Below are positions 47,501 to 59,500 of a stretch of DNA of 64,000 nucleotides, in pieces. The stretch lies in the NCBI GenBank assembly GCA_001584585.1, contig LSYV01000011.1, forward strand, positions 1,905,698-1,969,697, read 5' to 3'. How positions within the stretch are numbered: position 1 is the stretch's first letter; every line of letters begins with the position of its first letter. The notes beneath the pieces are model-generated. The model was not told the DNA's origin, ran no database searches, and saw only the letters and a program-made list of their open reading frames with translations. This DNA is from Gonium pectorale. Its lineage: Eukaryota > Chlorophyta > Chlorophyceae > Chlamydomonadales > Volvocaceae. Made by a program: the position numbers and the translations under genes.

Positions 47501-50500
47501 TGGACCACCGGGAGCCGGAGCTGGGGGACAAGGAGAAGACCATGTGGAGCGCAGCCGCTGCCCACGTGTCCAAGGTGAAGCCTTGAGTCGGGCGCGGCTT
47601 GCAGATAGTGACACAGGCTGGTCGTGCCTCCGGGGAACCCTAGATGTTACCTTGACACTGCCAACGGGACTTAATGACCCATGGGTCATATTTGCCACTA
47701 TGTAGCTGCAAACGTGTTCTCTTGTACTGCCTGGAATTCGCGAGCGCCCCTCCTGCATAGTCACTTTCTGCCGTCACTCATGGCCGACTGAACCACCTGC
47801 GAGTCACCCCGCACCAATAGACCCGGCGGCCACTTCGTTTGCCCTCTGTGCTCCGCCACGCCCCCAACCCCGCCCCGCAGGTGAACGAGTACGAGGTGTC
47901 CATGGTGTGCGCTACGGTGCGCTACCTGCTGCTGCAGGGCTACAGGCCCGAGCAGCTGGTGGTGCTCACGCCGTACCTGGGGCAGCTGCTGGAGGTGCAG
48001 CGGGCCATGTCCAAGGACACGCAGGTTGGTCAACACCTGGTACAGGCCTCTGGTTCCGTAGCGTGTGGTGGCTTCGTCACTGATTTGTACGACAGAGGCG
48101 TGGGCACTGTGTCCGGGGATGATAGCGCTAGGCGCAAGTTCATCAGTCGCCAGTGTCTGGCTGTCTGCATGCGGCTACCGTAGACAACAATCCTACAGTT
48201 TCCATGTTCTGGCTTCTGCTAGGTGCTTTATAGCCCTATCCCTTTTGGTCGATAGCGCATAACAGTTCTGGCTTTGGCCGCCCTTTGGGCCTCCGGCTCG
48301 TATCGACCCGTAGCGCGCCAACGTGTAACATGCAACAACTATACAGTTGATCATTGTCTGCCGCACCATGTAATACAGGTTACTCTAGACGATCTGGACC
48401 TGCGCGACCTCCGCAACGCCGCCACCCCTCAAGCGCTGGCCGATATTGAGAGGGCGGGCGGCAAGGCCTCCGCCAGCACCGAGAACGGCCGCTCTGGCGT
48501 CCGCGTTGCCACCATCGACAACTACCAGGTGCGGTTGGCCGGTGGGGCGTCTGCATGGAAGTCACTTGCGACTTGTCCAATGTCCCAGCTTTCGCTACCG
48601 CCCTCGCCCTTTGCGCATGTGGCTGCTGTAGGCATCTACCATCAAAGTCATCGTCCATGCCCTTGGCTTGCCCATGCCTGTTTTCCTTGCCGACCCTCCC
48701 TGCCTGCTTGGTCGCAGGGCGAGGAGGCCGACGTGGTGGTCGCCTCACTGGTCCGCAGCAACGACTCGGGCAGCGTGGGCTTCCTGCGCGAGCCGGAGCG
48801 CATCAACGTGCTGCTGTCCCGCGCTCGACACGGCATGATCCTCATCGGCAACGCCGCCACGCTGCGCAACGCCAAGAGCCCCGAGGCCCGCCGCCACTGG
48901 GGCCGCGTGCTGGGAGCCCTTGAGGCCGCCGGAGCTGTGACGCGCGGCCTGCCCGTCGCCTGCCAGAGCCACGGCACCCAGAGCCTGGTGGACACCCCAG
49001 AGGCGTTCAAGGAGCGAGTGCCCGACGGCGGCTGCCAGCGGCCGTGCCATGCGGTGCTGCCCTGCGGCCACCCCTGCATGCTGAGGTGCCACCCGCTCGA
49101 CCCGGAACACAAGCGCGTGAAGTGCCACGAAGACGTACTCGACCGCTGCAGCCGCGGCCACGTCATCACACGCAGGCGAGCGAGCGGTGACGACGCGTGT
49201 GCATCCGTACGGTGTCCGTACGCAGAACCGCAGGTGCATGCAGCCATGCATGTCGGTGACGGTTGACCGCATCATTACACGTGCCCTGCCACCATTACAC
49301 GTGCCCTGCACAGCCTGGTTGCGCAGATGCGCGATGCGCTGGTCCCGGTCGTTCTGTGTCACATTGGCCTCCGCGCCGGGTACCCATGCTTATGTCGACG
49401 TTCCGAGTTGTGGGGCCGGTGTGTTGATGCGGGATGAGGCTCCCGCGAGGCGCTCCATCCGATCCCGTACAAGAGCGCGCGCTTCCGGCCCTGTTCTACA
49501 CTGCAACGCCTGCAGGTGCTCCCACGCCCAATCCGATGCTGTGTGCAAGACGTGTGTTGACATACGCCTCATCGAGGAGGAGGAGCGCAAGAAGCTGTTC
49601 AAGCTGGTGTGTGACCTGCCGTACGCACGCTACGCCGTACCTGCTTTTACTGGCGAGGCCCTCACCTGTGCATACGCTCACGCATGTGCGGAATGCTCTA
49701 ACTGTTGAGTGTGTTGGATACGGGAGAGCCCGTCTGCTCGTATACCTCGCCCGCCATGCCCTGTACTCGGCGCCCTGCTGGAAGCATCACACCCCCGGGT
49801 GTGCATGTCAGTAGAGGTTGCCTTCCCCGTTTCTGGTTCTCTTTTTGACACGGCTCAGACTTGCTGTCGATTGTGAGTATGGGGCCGGGCTCTTGTGTCC
49901 TGGGCTTGCCCAAGAGCAGTCTCTGTTGCGTGTGGTTCGGCTTGCAGGAGCATGAAGCGGAACTCAAGCGGCGGGAGGCGGACGTGAAGGCGGCGCAGCT
50001 GAAGGCCCGGATCGCTGGCCTGCAGCGGCAGCAGGCGGCGCTGGAGGAGGAGCGGCGCGCGCGGCAGGAGGCTGTGCGGCTGGAGCTGGAGGGCAAGCGG
50101 CTGGAGAAGGAGCTGGAGCTGCAGGCGAGTGACGTCGGATGTTTTGGGGAGTCAAAAACCTTCACATCTTGCGCTATTGAAAACATGCTTTCCAGTAGGA
50201 CTCCCGACCTACCTACCGTGCTGTCGGGTCACGCCTGCGATGAATCGGGACAAATCGACGTCCTCTCTCTCCGTGCAGAAGCGCTTTGGCGCCCGGGAGA
50301 TGCAGGAGTGGGAGGAAGAGCAGCGGCGCCAGGCGCAGGCCCAGATGGATGCGATGGCTGCGAACGCTCGGCTGGAGGCGCAGGCGCGCGCCGAGGAGAA
50401 GGTGGGAACTTTGGCGAGTGTATTCCTGACTCGACTCCTTGCGCTGCGCGCACACACATGCGTGCTTCGACACGGCAGCCGGTTGCCAGGTGCATGCGTG

Positions 50501-53500
50501 CGCTGAACAGAAATGCAGAAGGTTTTCAAGGTTCAGGTTTACAGGTTACACGTCCGTCAAAGCCGGGGGCGCCATGGACGAATTGCGAATAGTGGAATGG
50601 GGGAGCGGGTCATGGTCCCCGTCTCGACCCGGCTTCAGCGTCTGACGCCGAAGTATGGCGTGTCTAGTGTCCCAGACAGCCTGCAGGTAGGCTCCCACAG
50701 CAGCGGGCGGAGCCTCCTTCATAATAGTAATCACGTTTCGATGCCCGAAACCCAAGGCACTGGTCCCGGATGGAGCTGCTCGTAGCACGGGCATTCGCAG
50801 AACACAGGCAGTTCATCCTCTACGGCCGCGGCGTCACCACAAGCCTTGCACGTTCGCTCAGCCCGGGCTCGTCTGTTGGGCCGGTTCGCTTCAGTTGCCC
50901 AGCATCCTAGCCTAAATCGCATCAATGTTTGGTGCAGGCTGGGCGCTATCACGGTTGCAGTATGGACAGGGTCGCCCATCCATCCGGCATACCGGCACCT
51001 TTTGACTCCCGTCTCCCCACTAGGGAAATCACGGGGTGGTCCAGTCAATTTGGGCAGCTGCCACCGGGCTTCAAGCCTGGAAAACCTATCCATCACTTTG
51101 CCAACTGGCATCACCAGCGATGCAAAGTACTTCTAGTACTTCGAATGCGCGCTAGCCTTACAGCCCTCGGGGGCCTGAACACCAGCTTCGGCAAGGAAAT
51201 GCAGCACCCCTGCTAATCAGCAGTCGGTCACCCCATCGACAAACGCGAACTTCAGGTCTGCTTTGAAGGCCCGGTGGCACAGCGTACCGGGGCGCTCCAT
51301 TAGCCCGTGCCAGAAGCGCAGGACGAGCTGCGCCCAGTGGTACTGGAGTGGCGTCTGCGCCAACTCACGGTACAGCAGCGCATGGGTGGGGGAGCGTGAC
51401 AACCATGCGCATGAAGGCCCTTTGCTCTTCATCGGGTTCGTCATGGCACTTTCAAACGACACATCAATGAGCTCAGGGCCCCACGCCTGTGCCCTATAAG
51501 AGAGAAGCGGGACAACCAAAAACCAGAACATGTCCTCATGTAACTCAACAGAAGCAGCCGTTGACGCGCTGTTCAGGGCCAGACGCGGACGCATCCTAGC
51601 CATCTCCTGGTCAATGTTGCGTGCTGGTTGGCTGCTTGTGGTTCACAGTAAGCAAGGCAGCGAGTGCCTATGAAGATGGCGGGTATGTTTTCACTACTGT
51701 GCTGTGCATTTATAAAACCCACATTCCGCCTGCGCAGGCGGCACGGGCCGAGGAGAAGCAGCGGCAGGAGCTGGAGGCAACCGCCAAGAAGCTGCAAGAA
51801 CTGGAGGAGCGGCGGGGCCGCGCGCTGCAGCGCATCGCCAACGACAAACAGCGCCTGGAGGCCGAGGCGGATGACCGGCGGCGAGACGCGGAGGCCAAGG
51901 CCGGGGACTCGGTGCACCGCTTCCGGACGGTGTGTCTCGCAACTAACGCTCACTAGCACAGCGTCCCTGTCGGTAGTTCGTAGAAGGCAATATGCTTCCA
52001 GGTGCCACTGATCCTCCCTCCGGCGGTTGCTACTTCTACTCCCCGCACGTTTAGGACTTGCATGCTTCTCCGGCCCACACATATTGTATTTATTAGCAGC
52101 GAGCAGCACGCCGCCCCGTACCGTGCCCGCAGATGAGCTCTTGGAAGGAGGCGGTGGCGCAGGTGGCCAAGGAGGGGAATGCCGGCCTGGCGTCCCTGCG
52201 ACAGCAGCTGCGAGCCGCTGCCTCGGCCTCTGATAGCGGCGCGGTGGACGCTGCGGGCACTCTGGACTTGGTCTTCGCGGAGCGAGGCATCGGGTCCCGC
52301 CTGATCTCCCACGCCATGGCGGATGCCGAGGTGCGTCGGGTTTCATGCTCCATGGTCGCTCTCAGTTCGTGTGCGCCGTTCATGGCATACATCCTTTCCA
52401 CAGCCGTCTCTCGTCATTCCTCGGGACCCCCGCCCCTGGCGCACCATACTGTTGCACCTCGTGGCTTGCGACCGCCCGGCGGAGCTTGCGTGCGTTGCTT
52501 AGCCGCCTATCCCCCCGACGCAGGTGGTGCCAGGGGAAGGCGCCGCCCCTCCGGCAGACGGCATGCAGGTACCATCCGATAGCAACCACAGCGCCATCCG
52601 CCGTGGACTGGGGCTCATCAATGATGCCAAGTGGCTCGACGCGCACAAATACTTCGCCGCCCTGGTTGAGCCGCCGCCGCCGCCGTCATCCACATCTGGC
52701 AAGCAGCCTGGCACCGGCGGCGCAAGTGCCGCTTCATCAGCACCAGCTGACGCCGGCCCAGTCCTGCGCGCGTTCGCCGCGCTGTGCCGTGCAAAGTTGG
52801 GACTCCCGCAGCCGGCGCAGCAGCCTCGACTGCTGGTGTCAGGAAAAGGAGCAACGGCTGCTGCCAAGCGCCCCTCACCTGCGGCTGCCGCCAACAGCCC
52901 CAACAACGCATCGGGCACAGGGCCCCATCCCGTAGAGCACCTGGCGGCAGCGCTGGCGGCCCTGCAGCCGCGGGCCGCCGGTGGCAGCGGCCCATCGGAC
53001 GCGTACGGCCAGCGTTCAGCGGCGGCACGGGCGGTTGGCTGGGCTCTGGCGTTCCTGCTGCACCCTCGATGCGGGGAGATGCCGGGCACCCTGCGGGACG
53101 AGGCGCTGCAGCTGCTGCGTGACCACTCGCCGTCGCTGTCAGGGCCCGCGCTGCCGGCGGCGCAGGCGTCTGGGGGCAGCGGAGGCACCGGCGGCGGCGG
53201 GCGGCAGGTGTCGACTGCCTGGCAGGAGCGCGCGGCGCGGAGCCCCGCCTTCGCCAAGCTGCTCAAGCTGACGGGACTGGACCCCGTCAAGAAGGCCATG
53301 TCGGACTTGGCCGCAGCGGTGAGCAACGCCTTCACACGATCGCACCCAGGGTGTGGATCGCACCCGGAATGTGGAAGAGGCGCGTGCGAGGACACGGGTT
53401 CTCAAGCCAAACCCGCCATCGGGTTATAGTCGAAAGGGATAGGTATCTGCATGCCTCGCGCGCATCGAAGTCGTGGGACACTGTCCATTACAAAATCGCA

Positions 53501-56500
53501 CCGCTAACTGGCTGTGGACAATACTGACAATGACATGTTGAGTGCCGCCAGCGGGCGTTTCCCATGGGCGTATCGATAGTCCCCTAACGGCCAACCAACC
53601 AAACGAGACGCTCGCGCAGGTTGAGCTGGACAAGGAGCGGGGCAAGCGGCTGGGCTCCAAGCAGTACAACGTGCGCTTCACGGGCAACCCCGGCACCGGC
53701 AAGACCACCGTGGCGCGGCTGTACGGCGAGCTGCTCCAGGAGCTGGGCGTGCTGCCCCAGGCGGAGGTGCGCTTGTGGTTGCGTATATCACGTCGGTCGA
53801 GTCATATCGCCCACCGCACAAATTCTGTCGTACGGCCCACCGTATGGCGTGACAGTGTGGTATGGTGGTTATGGATTACTGCTCATGTGTCTTCTTTATT
53901 GGTTAAGACGGGTGGAACAGGCAAAGGAACGGGTATCCCCGGGCTGTTGGTCTTTCTCATGAGTGTACGTGCATCCTTTGTTTCTGTTGTAACCGAAGGT
54001 GAACCCTGAGGAAGTACTGTCATATGTCGCTGCTGGATGGCGGTGAAAATATGATTGTATCCGGGCATGCCCTTGTTGGCATGTAACCAAGTGTTGGTAT
54101 CCGCAGCGTGTCCGTTCCTGTCCCCGTTACCGCCTGTAGCAGTTTTAAGCCTCCGCTTTGGATATGCTGTTAGATAGATGGTGGTAGTGGGTGTTTGACC
54201 CAGAAGCGACGAACCGACGACCCCACAGATCCTGGCGTAATAAGCGTCGTTTCCACACGTATATACAATATGCGCCCAGCAGAACGCTGACCGTCTGCCC
54301 CCGCTTCCCGTGCCAGTTTGTGGAGACGAGCGGCTCAGAGCTGCTCACGGGCGGAGTGTCCAAGCTGAAGGAGCAGCTCAAGAAGCTGGAGGCCGGTGGA
54401 GTGCTGTTCCTGGATGAGGCCTACCAGCTCAACCCCAAGACCAACCCGATGGGTGCGCAGGTGAGAGGATAGGGCGGTTGGATGAATGGGCTGCATGCAT
54501 GCATGCGGTGGAGGCAAGTTCAGTGCGTGCTTGGGTGCTAAGCACTAAAAGCACGTGGAGGATAGGGAGGGCCTCCCATACATGGCCGGGCGAGGTCTTA
54601 TTATCTGCTGCGGGTGTGCTAATGAGTAATGCGAAGCTGAATGCGTTTCAAACCTGCGTCAAGACGTGGCGTAAGCGTGTCTCTACCGGGATTGTAGCCG
54701 GGATCTTCACGGCCACAATGTGATGTACTGAAAACTGTACGATAGGGACGCTATCCTGAACGCTGGTGAGCCCACAGGATGCTTCAATTATTTTCCTATG
54801 GAGAAACTCAACACAGAGCCTACCCTGTTTGTTTGTGCGCGCGCCGATGGCAGGCCGGGTCCCCCAGCGTCGAGGTTACTGTAACGAAGTCTGTCTCTCT
54901 GCGCGCCGGGGTCTGGCTGCTGGAGATGAGCCGGTGGTATCAGGGGTCACAGAGCTTTCGGACCGGAAGGGTCCGTACCCCAGTGTTGAACCTGTTGGGT
55001 GGCGGGCACGGCCCGTATGCGGGTTGTGCATGCCCTGCCACGGCCCCCCTGACCGAGTTATGCACAAGGCTATTGTTCCGTTGCTTGGTATGTCTGCTGG
55101 TGCTGCCTTGCTGCCGGTACTCAGCACTCCCTCCCGGTAAACCTCCCAACGGCAGGCCGGGTTCCGCAGTGTCGGGGTTACTGTACCGTAGTCTGTCTCA
55201 CGAAGTCTTGCCTGTCCTAGCGCTGGACTCGGTCCGGCTATATGGTAACGCAAATGGTCCGTCCTGTGTTGCCCGACCGGCCGACAGGTCCTGGACTACC
55301 TGCTGCCCGAGATGGAGAACCGGCGGGGCAAGCTGGTGGTGGTGCTGGCAGGCTACAAGAAGCAGATGGAGGACCTCATGGCGCACAACGAGGGGCTGCC
55401 CAGCCGCTTCGTGCAGGTGTTTGACTTCCCCGACTACACGGACGAGGAGCTGTTCGTCATCTTCCGGGACCTCATCGCCGCGGACACCGACCCGCGGTTC
55501 CGTGTGGCCGACGAGCGCCACCTTCGCATCGCCGCACGCCGCCTGGGCCGTCAGCGCGGCGCCACCGGCTTTGGCAACGCGCGCGCCGTGCGGAACGCCT
55601 TCGAGCAGGCGCAACGCCGCCAGTCGGCCCGGGTGCTGGCGGAGCGTGCCGCCGGCGACCAGCCCGACCTGCTGCTGCTGGTCCGCGAGGACCTGCTTGG
55701 GCCGCGGCACCTCGACACCAGCACGTGTTCGGCGCTCCGGGAGCTTAAGGCGATGCGCGGGCTGGCGGCGGTGAAGCAGTCGGTGAGCCGCAGCCCGCAC
55801 TCACTCCTGGACCGGCGGCTGGGCGGGGGGGGGGGGGAAGGGGTGGAGCGCAGGCGTTACGTCAGGCTTTGACGGAAGTGCGCTTTGCCTTATGCAACAA
55901 CGAACACCTTTCTGCATGAGTCCCGCGAGGCGCGTATGTGTGCCCTCCACCTTGTCCCCGCCCTGCCCCGACCAGGTGGATGACCTTCTGGGCCTGATCA
56001 CGACCAACGCGGAGCTGGAGGAGCAGGAGATGCCTCTCAAGGCCGTCAACCTCAACCGGGTCTTCCTGGGCAACCCCGGCACCGGTACGCGCGCATGCTT
56101 GTGCATAATGTGACCCCTCGCTCTCGCCCTCACCTAGTACCTGCTGCCTGCTACCTGCCTACCTAACCGCTGCCCATGCCCCCGGCCGGTTCACCTACCT
56201 CCGTACCTGTGCAGGCAAGACCACGGTGGCCGGCATCTATGGCCGCATCCTGCGCGACCTGGGCCTGCTCAGCAAGGGCGACGTGGAGGTGCGCGTGCCG
56301 TCCGACTTCGTGGGCGACGTGCTGGGCGCCAGCGAAAGGAAGACCGAGGCCATCCTGGAGGCCACCAAGGGCTGCGTGCTGGTCATTGACGAGGCGTACG
56401 GCCTGTACTCCGAGGGCGGGCGAGACCCGTTCCGGGTGAGCACGGCTGGGTGTGCGGTCGGTTCTGGGGCGCAGCCAGCGCTGGCCCCTCCACGACGTCC

Positions 56501-59500
56501 CGGTGTCGCCGTGGAATTCGCCTCCCTGACTCCCCAACCTATGCGTATCGGACTCAGTCCCCCCTGCTTCCCCGCCTCCCTGCCTCCCCAGGAGGCGGTT
56601 GTGGACACGCTGGTTGCCCGCGTGCAGGGCGTCCCCGGCGACGACCGCTGCGTGCTGCTGCTGGGCTACGAGGAGCAGATGGAGGCCATGATGCGCAAGG
56701 CCAACCCGGGGCTGGCGCGGCGCTTCCAGCTCAAGCAGGCGTGGCGCTTCGAGGACTACGGACCCGAAGACCTGCTGGCTATCACGCGGGAGGCGGCGCG
56801 GAAGAGGTGCGAGGGCGGGTAGCACGAAGTGGACGGGGCGGGATGCGAGCTGCGCAGGCGGGGACTCGTATCCCTCGGTAGTCCTGCGAGCAGGCCATGC
56901 GGACGAAGCGATTTCACAGCAATAGCAGTTTACACCGTGCATCATAGGCACAGCTGTGTATGGAGTGGCCAACACGGATGGCCGGAAAGCAGGCAGATTG
57001 CACATTCTTTCCCTCGCTCGCTGTCCCGGCCCTGCTTCCACATACAGGGGCTGGGAGTTGGAGGAGGCCGCGCTGCTGGCGGCGGTGGAGGCTCTGGAGG
57101 CGGAGCGCCGCAAGCCCAACTTTGGCAACGCGGGCGCCGTGAACAACCTGCTGTCGGCAGCCGCTATGCGCATGGAGGCGCGGTTGCGAGAAGTGCCGGC
57201 TGCGCGGCGAGCCCGGGAGGTGCCGCGGGCGGAGGACTTTCTGCCGCCGCGGCCGGGAGGCGACCCCGCGGGCATCTTTGACGACCTCATCGGCTGCAAG
57301 TGGGTGCTCAATGGCTCACGGGATGGAGTTTTGAAGCACGTTGTTTGGGTGTGTCACGCTGTATCCCTAAACTGTACTTGCAAGTCCGGTGTGCTTGCTG
57401 TTCAGAAGCCAGCCCAGAAGCATACACCGTAGCTAACCCCGTATCCTAGTCGTGCCCACGTGATTCGTCTCGCCTTTGGCATTGTGTTGCAACGATGAAT
57501 AGGCTTTCGAGTCTCGCAAGGTCATGACGCCCCGCCCCTGCCTCCTGCCGGGCCCACCGCGCAGGTCCGTCCTGGCTGCGCGAGTGGCAGGCCACCATCC
57601 GCGCCTGCCAGGCGGTGGGCCGCGACCCGCTGCAGAGCTTTGAGCTCAACTTTCGCTTCGTGGGCGCGCCAGGTGGGGCCAGGGTCTAGGGCGTTGACAC
57701 GGCCAAGCGGTAACCGGACGGATTCGCACTAGTGGCTGTATGTGATCCGCTGGCTTGCTGGATGTCGTCTGCGACGCACCCAGACGCGAAACGCTGGAGT
57801 ACATGTCGGGATATGTGCCCTAAATTGATAAATGTACTAAGCCGCTAGTTTTCCGCTTGCCTCCCCGTCGCCCCGCCTCACCGCGGAGCTCCCCAGCAAT
57901 ACCCGTATCCGCCCCTGCCCCTGCCAGGCACGGGCAAGACCACCGTTGCGCGCCGCGTGGGGCAGCTGTTCGAGTCGCTGGGGCTGCTGGCGGGCTCCGA
58001 GATGGTGTCCTGCTCCGCATCTGACTTCGTGACGGGCTACGTCAACCAGGCGAGCGGCAAGACGCGGGAGCTCTTCAAGAAGGCAGTTGGCGGAGTGCTG
58101 TTCATCGACGAGGCCTACAGGTGGGCGGGCCAGGAATGGAGGCAGAAGCTGCATTAGGAGCCGCGCAGGGGGCTGCGTGGTTAGGGCTGCGCTGCAGCCT
58201 GCACGGTAGAACGGTGAAACGCTGTCTCGATCCTTCCCGGCCCATGGGTCCCATGTTGGGAATTCAGCACTGTGGGTGCTTGTTTTTCTGGTGCCCTTTT
58301 GCTCAGTAGCCGCCCCCATCTGCGTGTTGTCGGCCCCATTCGCTCGCCCCGCAGGCTCAACCCGAAAGTCGGCGGACCCTTTATGCAAGAGGTGAGCGGC
58401 AGCCGGGCACGTTGCGCTGTTGCGCCCTTTGCAGCTCGGCATCATACCCTACCTTCCGGGTGCTCCTTTGCCCTTCGTACAGGCGCTGGACGAGATCGTA
58501 CAACTGCTGACCGAGCCTGCTTTCATGGGCAAGATGGTCGTCATCCTCGCCGGCTACGAGCACCAGGTGCGCACGCAGTACCGTCATTTCTGTTGTCGCA
58601 GCCTCGCTCGAGAGCGCCGCTATGTCCTTCAAAGTAGCCCTGGCGCCGGCTGGCTTGCACCTGATTACCCCATGTGGGTATGTCGCTGGCACCGTGCTTT
58701 CTTTTCAAACACGCCCGCGCGTGTGTTGTCCGTCGCCCCATGTTGTCAGATCGAGGATCTCATGTCGGTCAACCCGGGCCTCAAGAGCCGCTTCAGTCAG
58801 CGCCTCCACTTCCCGGACTTCTCGGCGGCCGACGCGGCGGCGCTGCTGCGGCTGCAGCTCCGCAAGGAGTACGGGCTGGAGCTGGTGGCGGAGGCCGAGG
58901 CGGGCCTGGAGGGGCTGGCAGCAGAGGTGGGACGGGTGCCTGGACTGGGGTGGACGGGTGCGGCGTTGAGTTGGGCACTCCTTTAGGGTCGATCCTACCA
59001 TGCATGTTGAGCACATCAAGCGGCGGGTTCCACGCCAGCGCAAATCCCCGCCCTTGGCTTTCGAGCGCTACCTTCTTCGCCTGCGGCATTGCCACCCCGG
59101 GTGTATTGGCACATAATCCACACCATGAGCGCCTGGCGGGAGCACCAACCCACAGCGGCCTTCCTCCGCCGCCGCGCCCCCCCCGGACGCCCGCCCGCAC
59201 AGCTGGTGGCTGCGCCCAACTGGTCCAACGGCCGCGACGTGGGCACTTGGGTCAAGCGCGCCTTCACCGCCTTCTCTACGCGCAACTTCAGTCCCGCAGC
59301 GGCGGCGGCATCGCCACCCGCAGCGACCGCTTCCGCCGGCTCCGGCGACGGCTCCTCGCACGTGCTCCTCTCGGACCTGCGGGCGGCACTGGACCAGCTC
59401 CTGCAGGACAAGAACCCGCCGGCGCCACCGCCAGCGGCGCAGGGCCCGTCGCCGCCGTCGGAAGGACCGGCGGCGGGGTGGACGACGCTGCCGCCACAGC

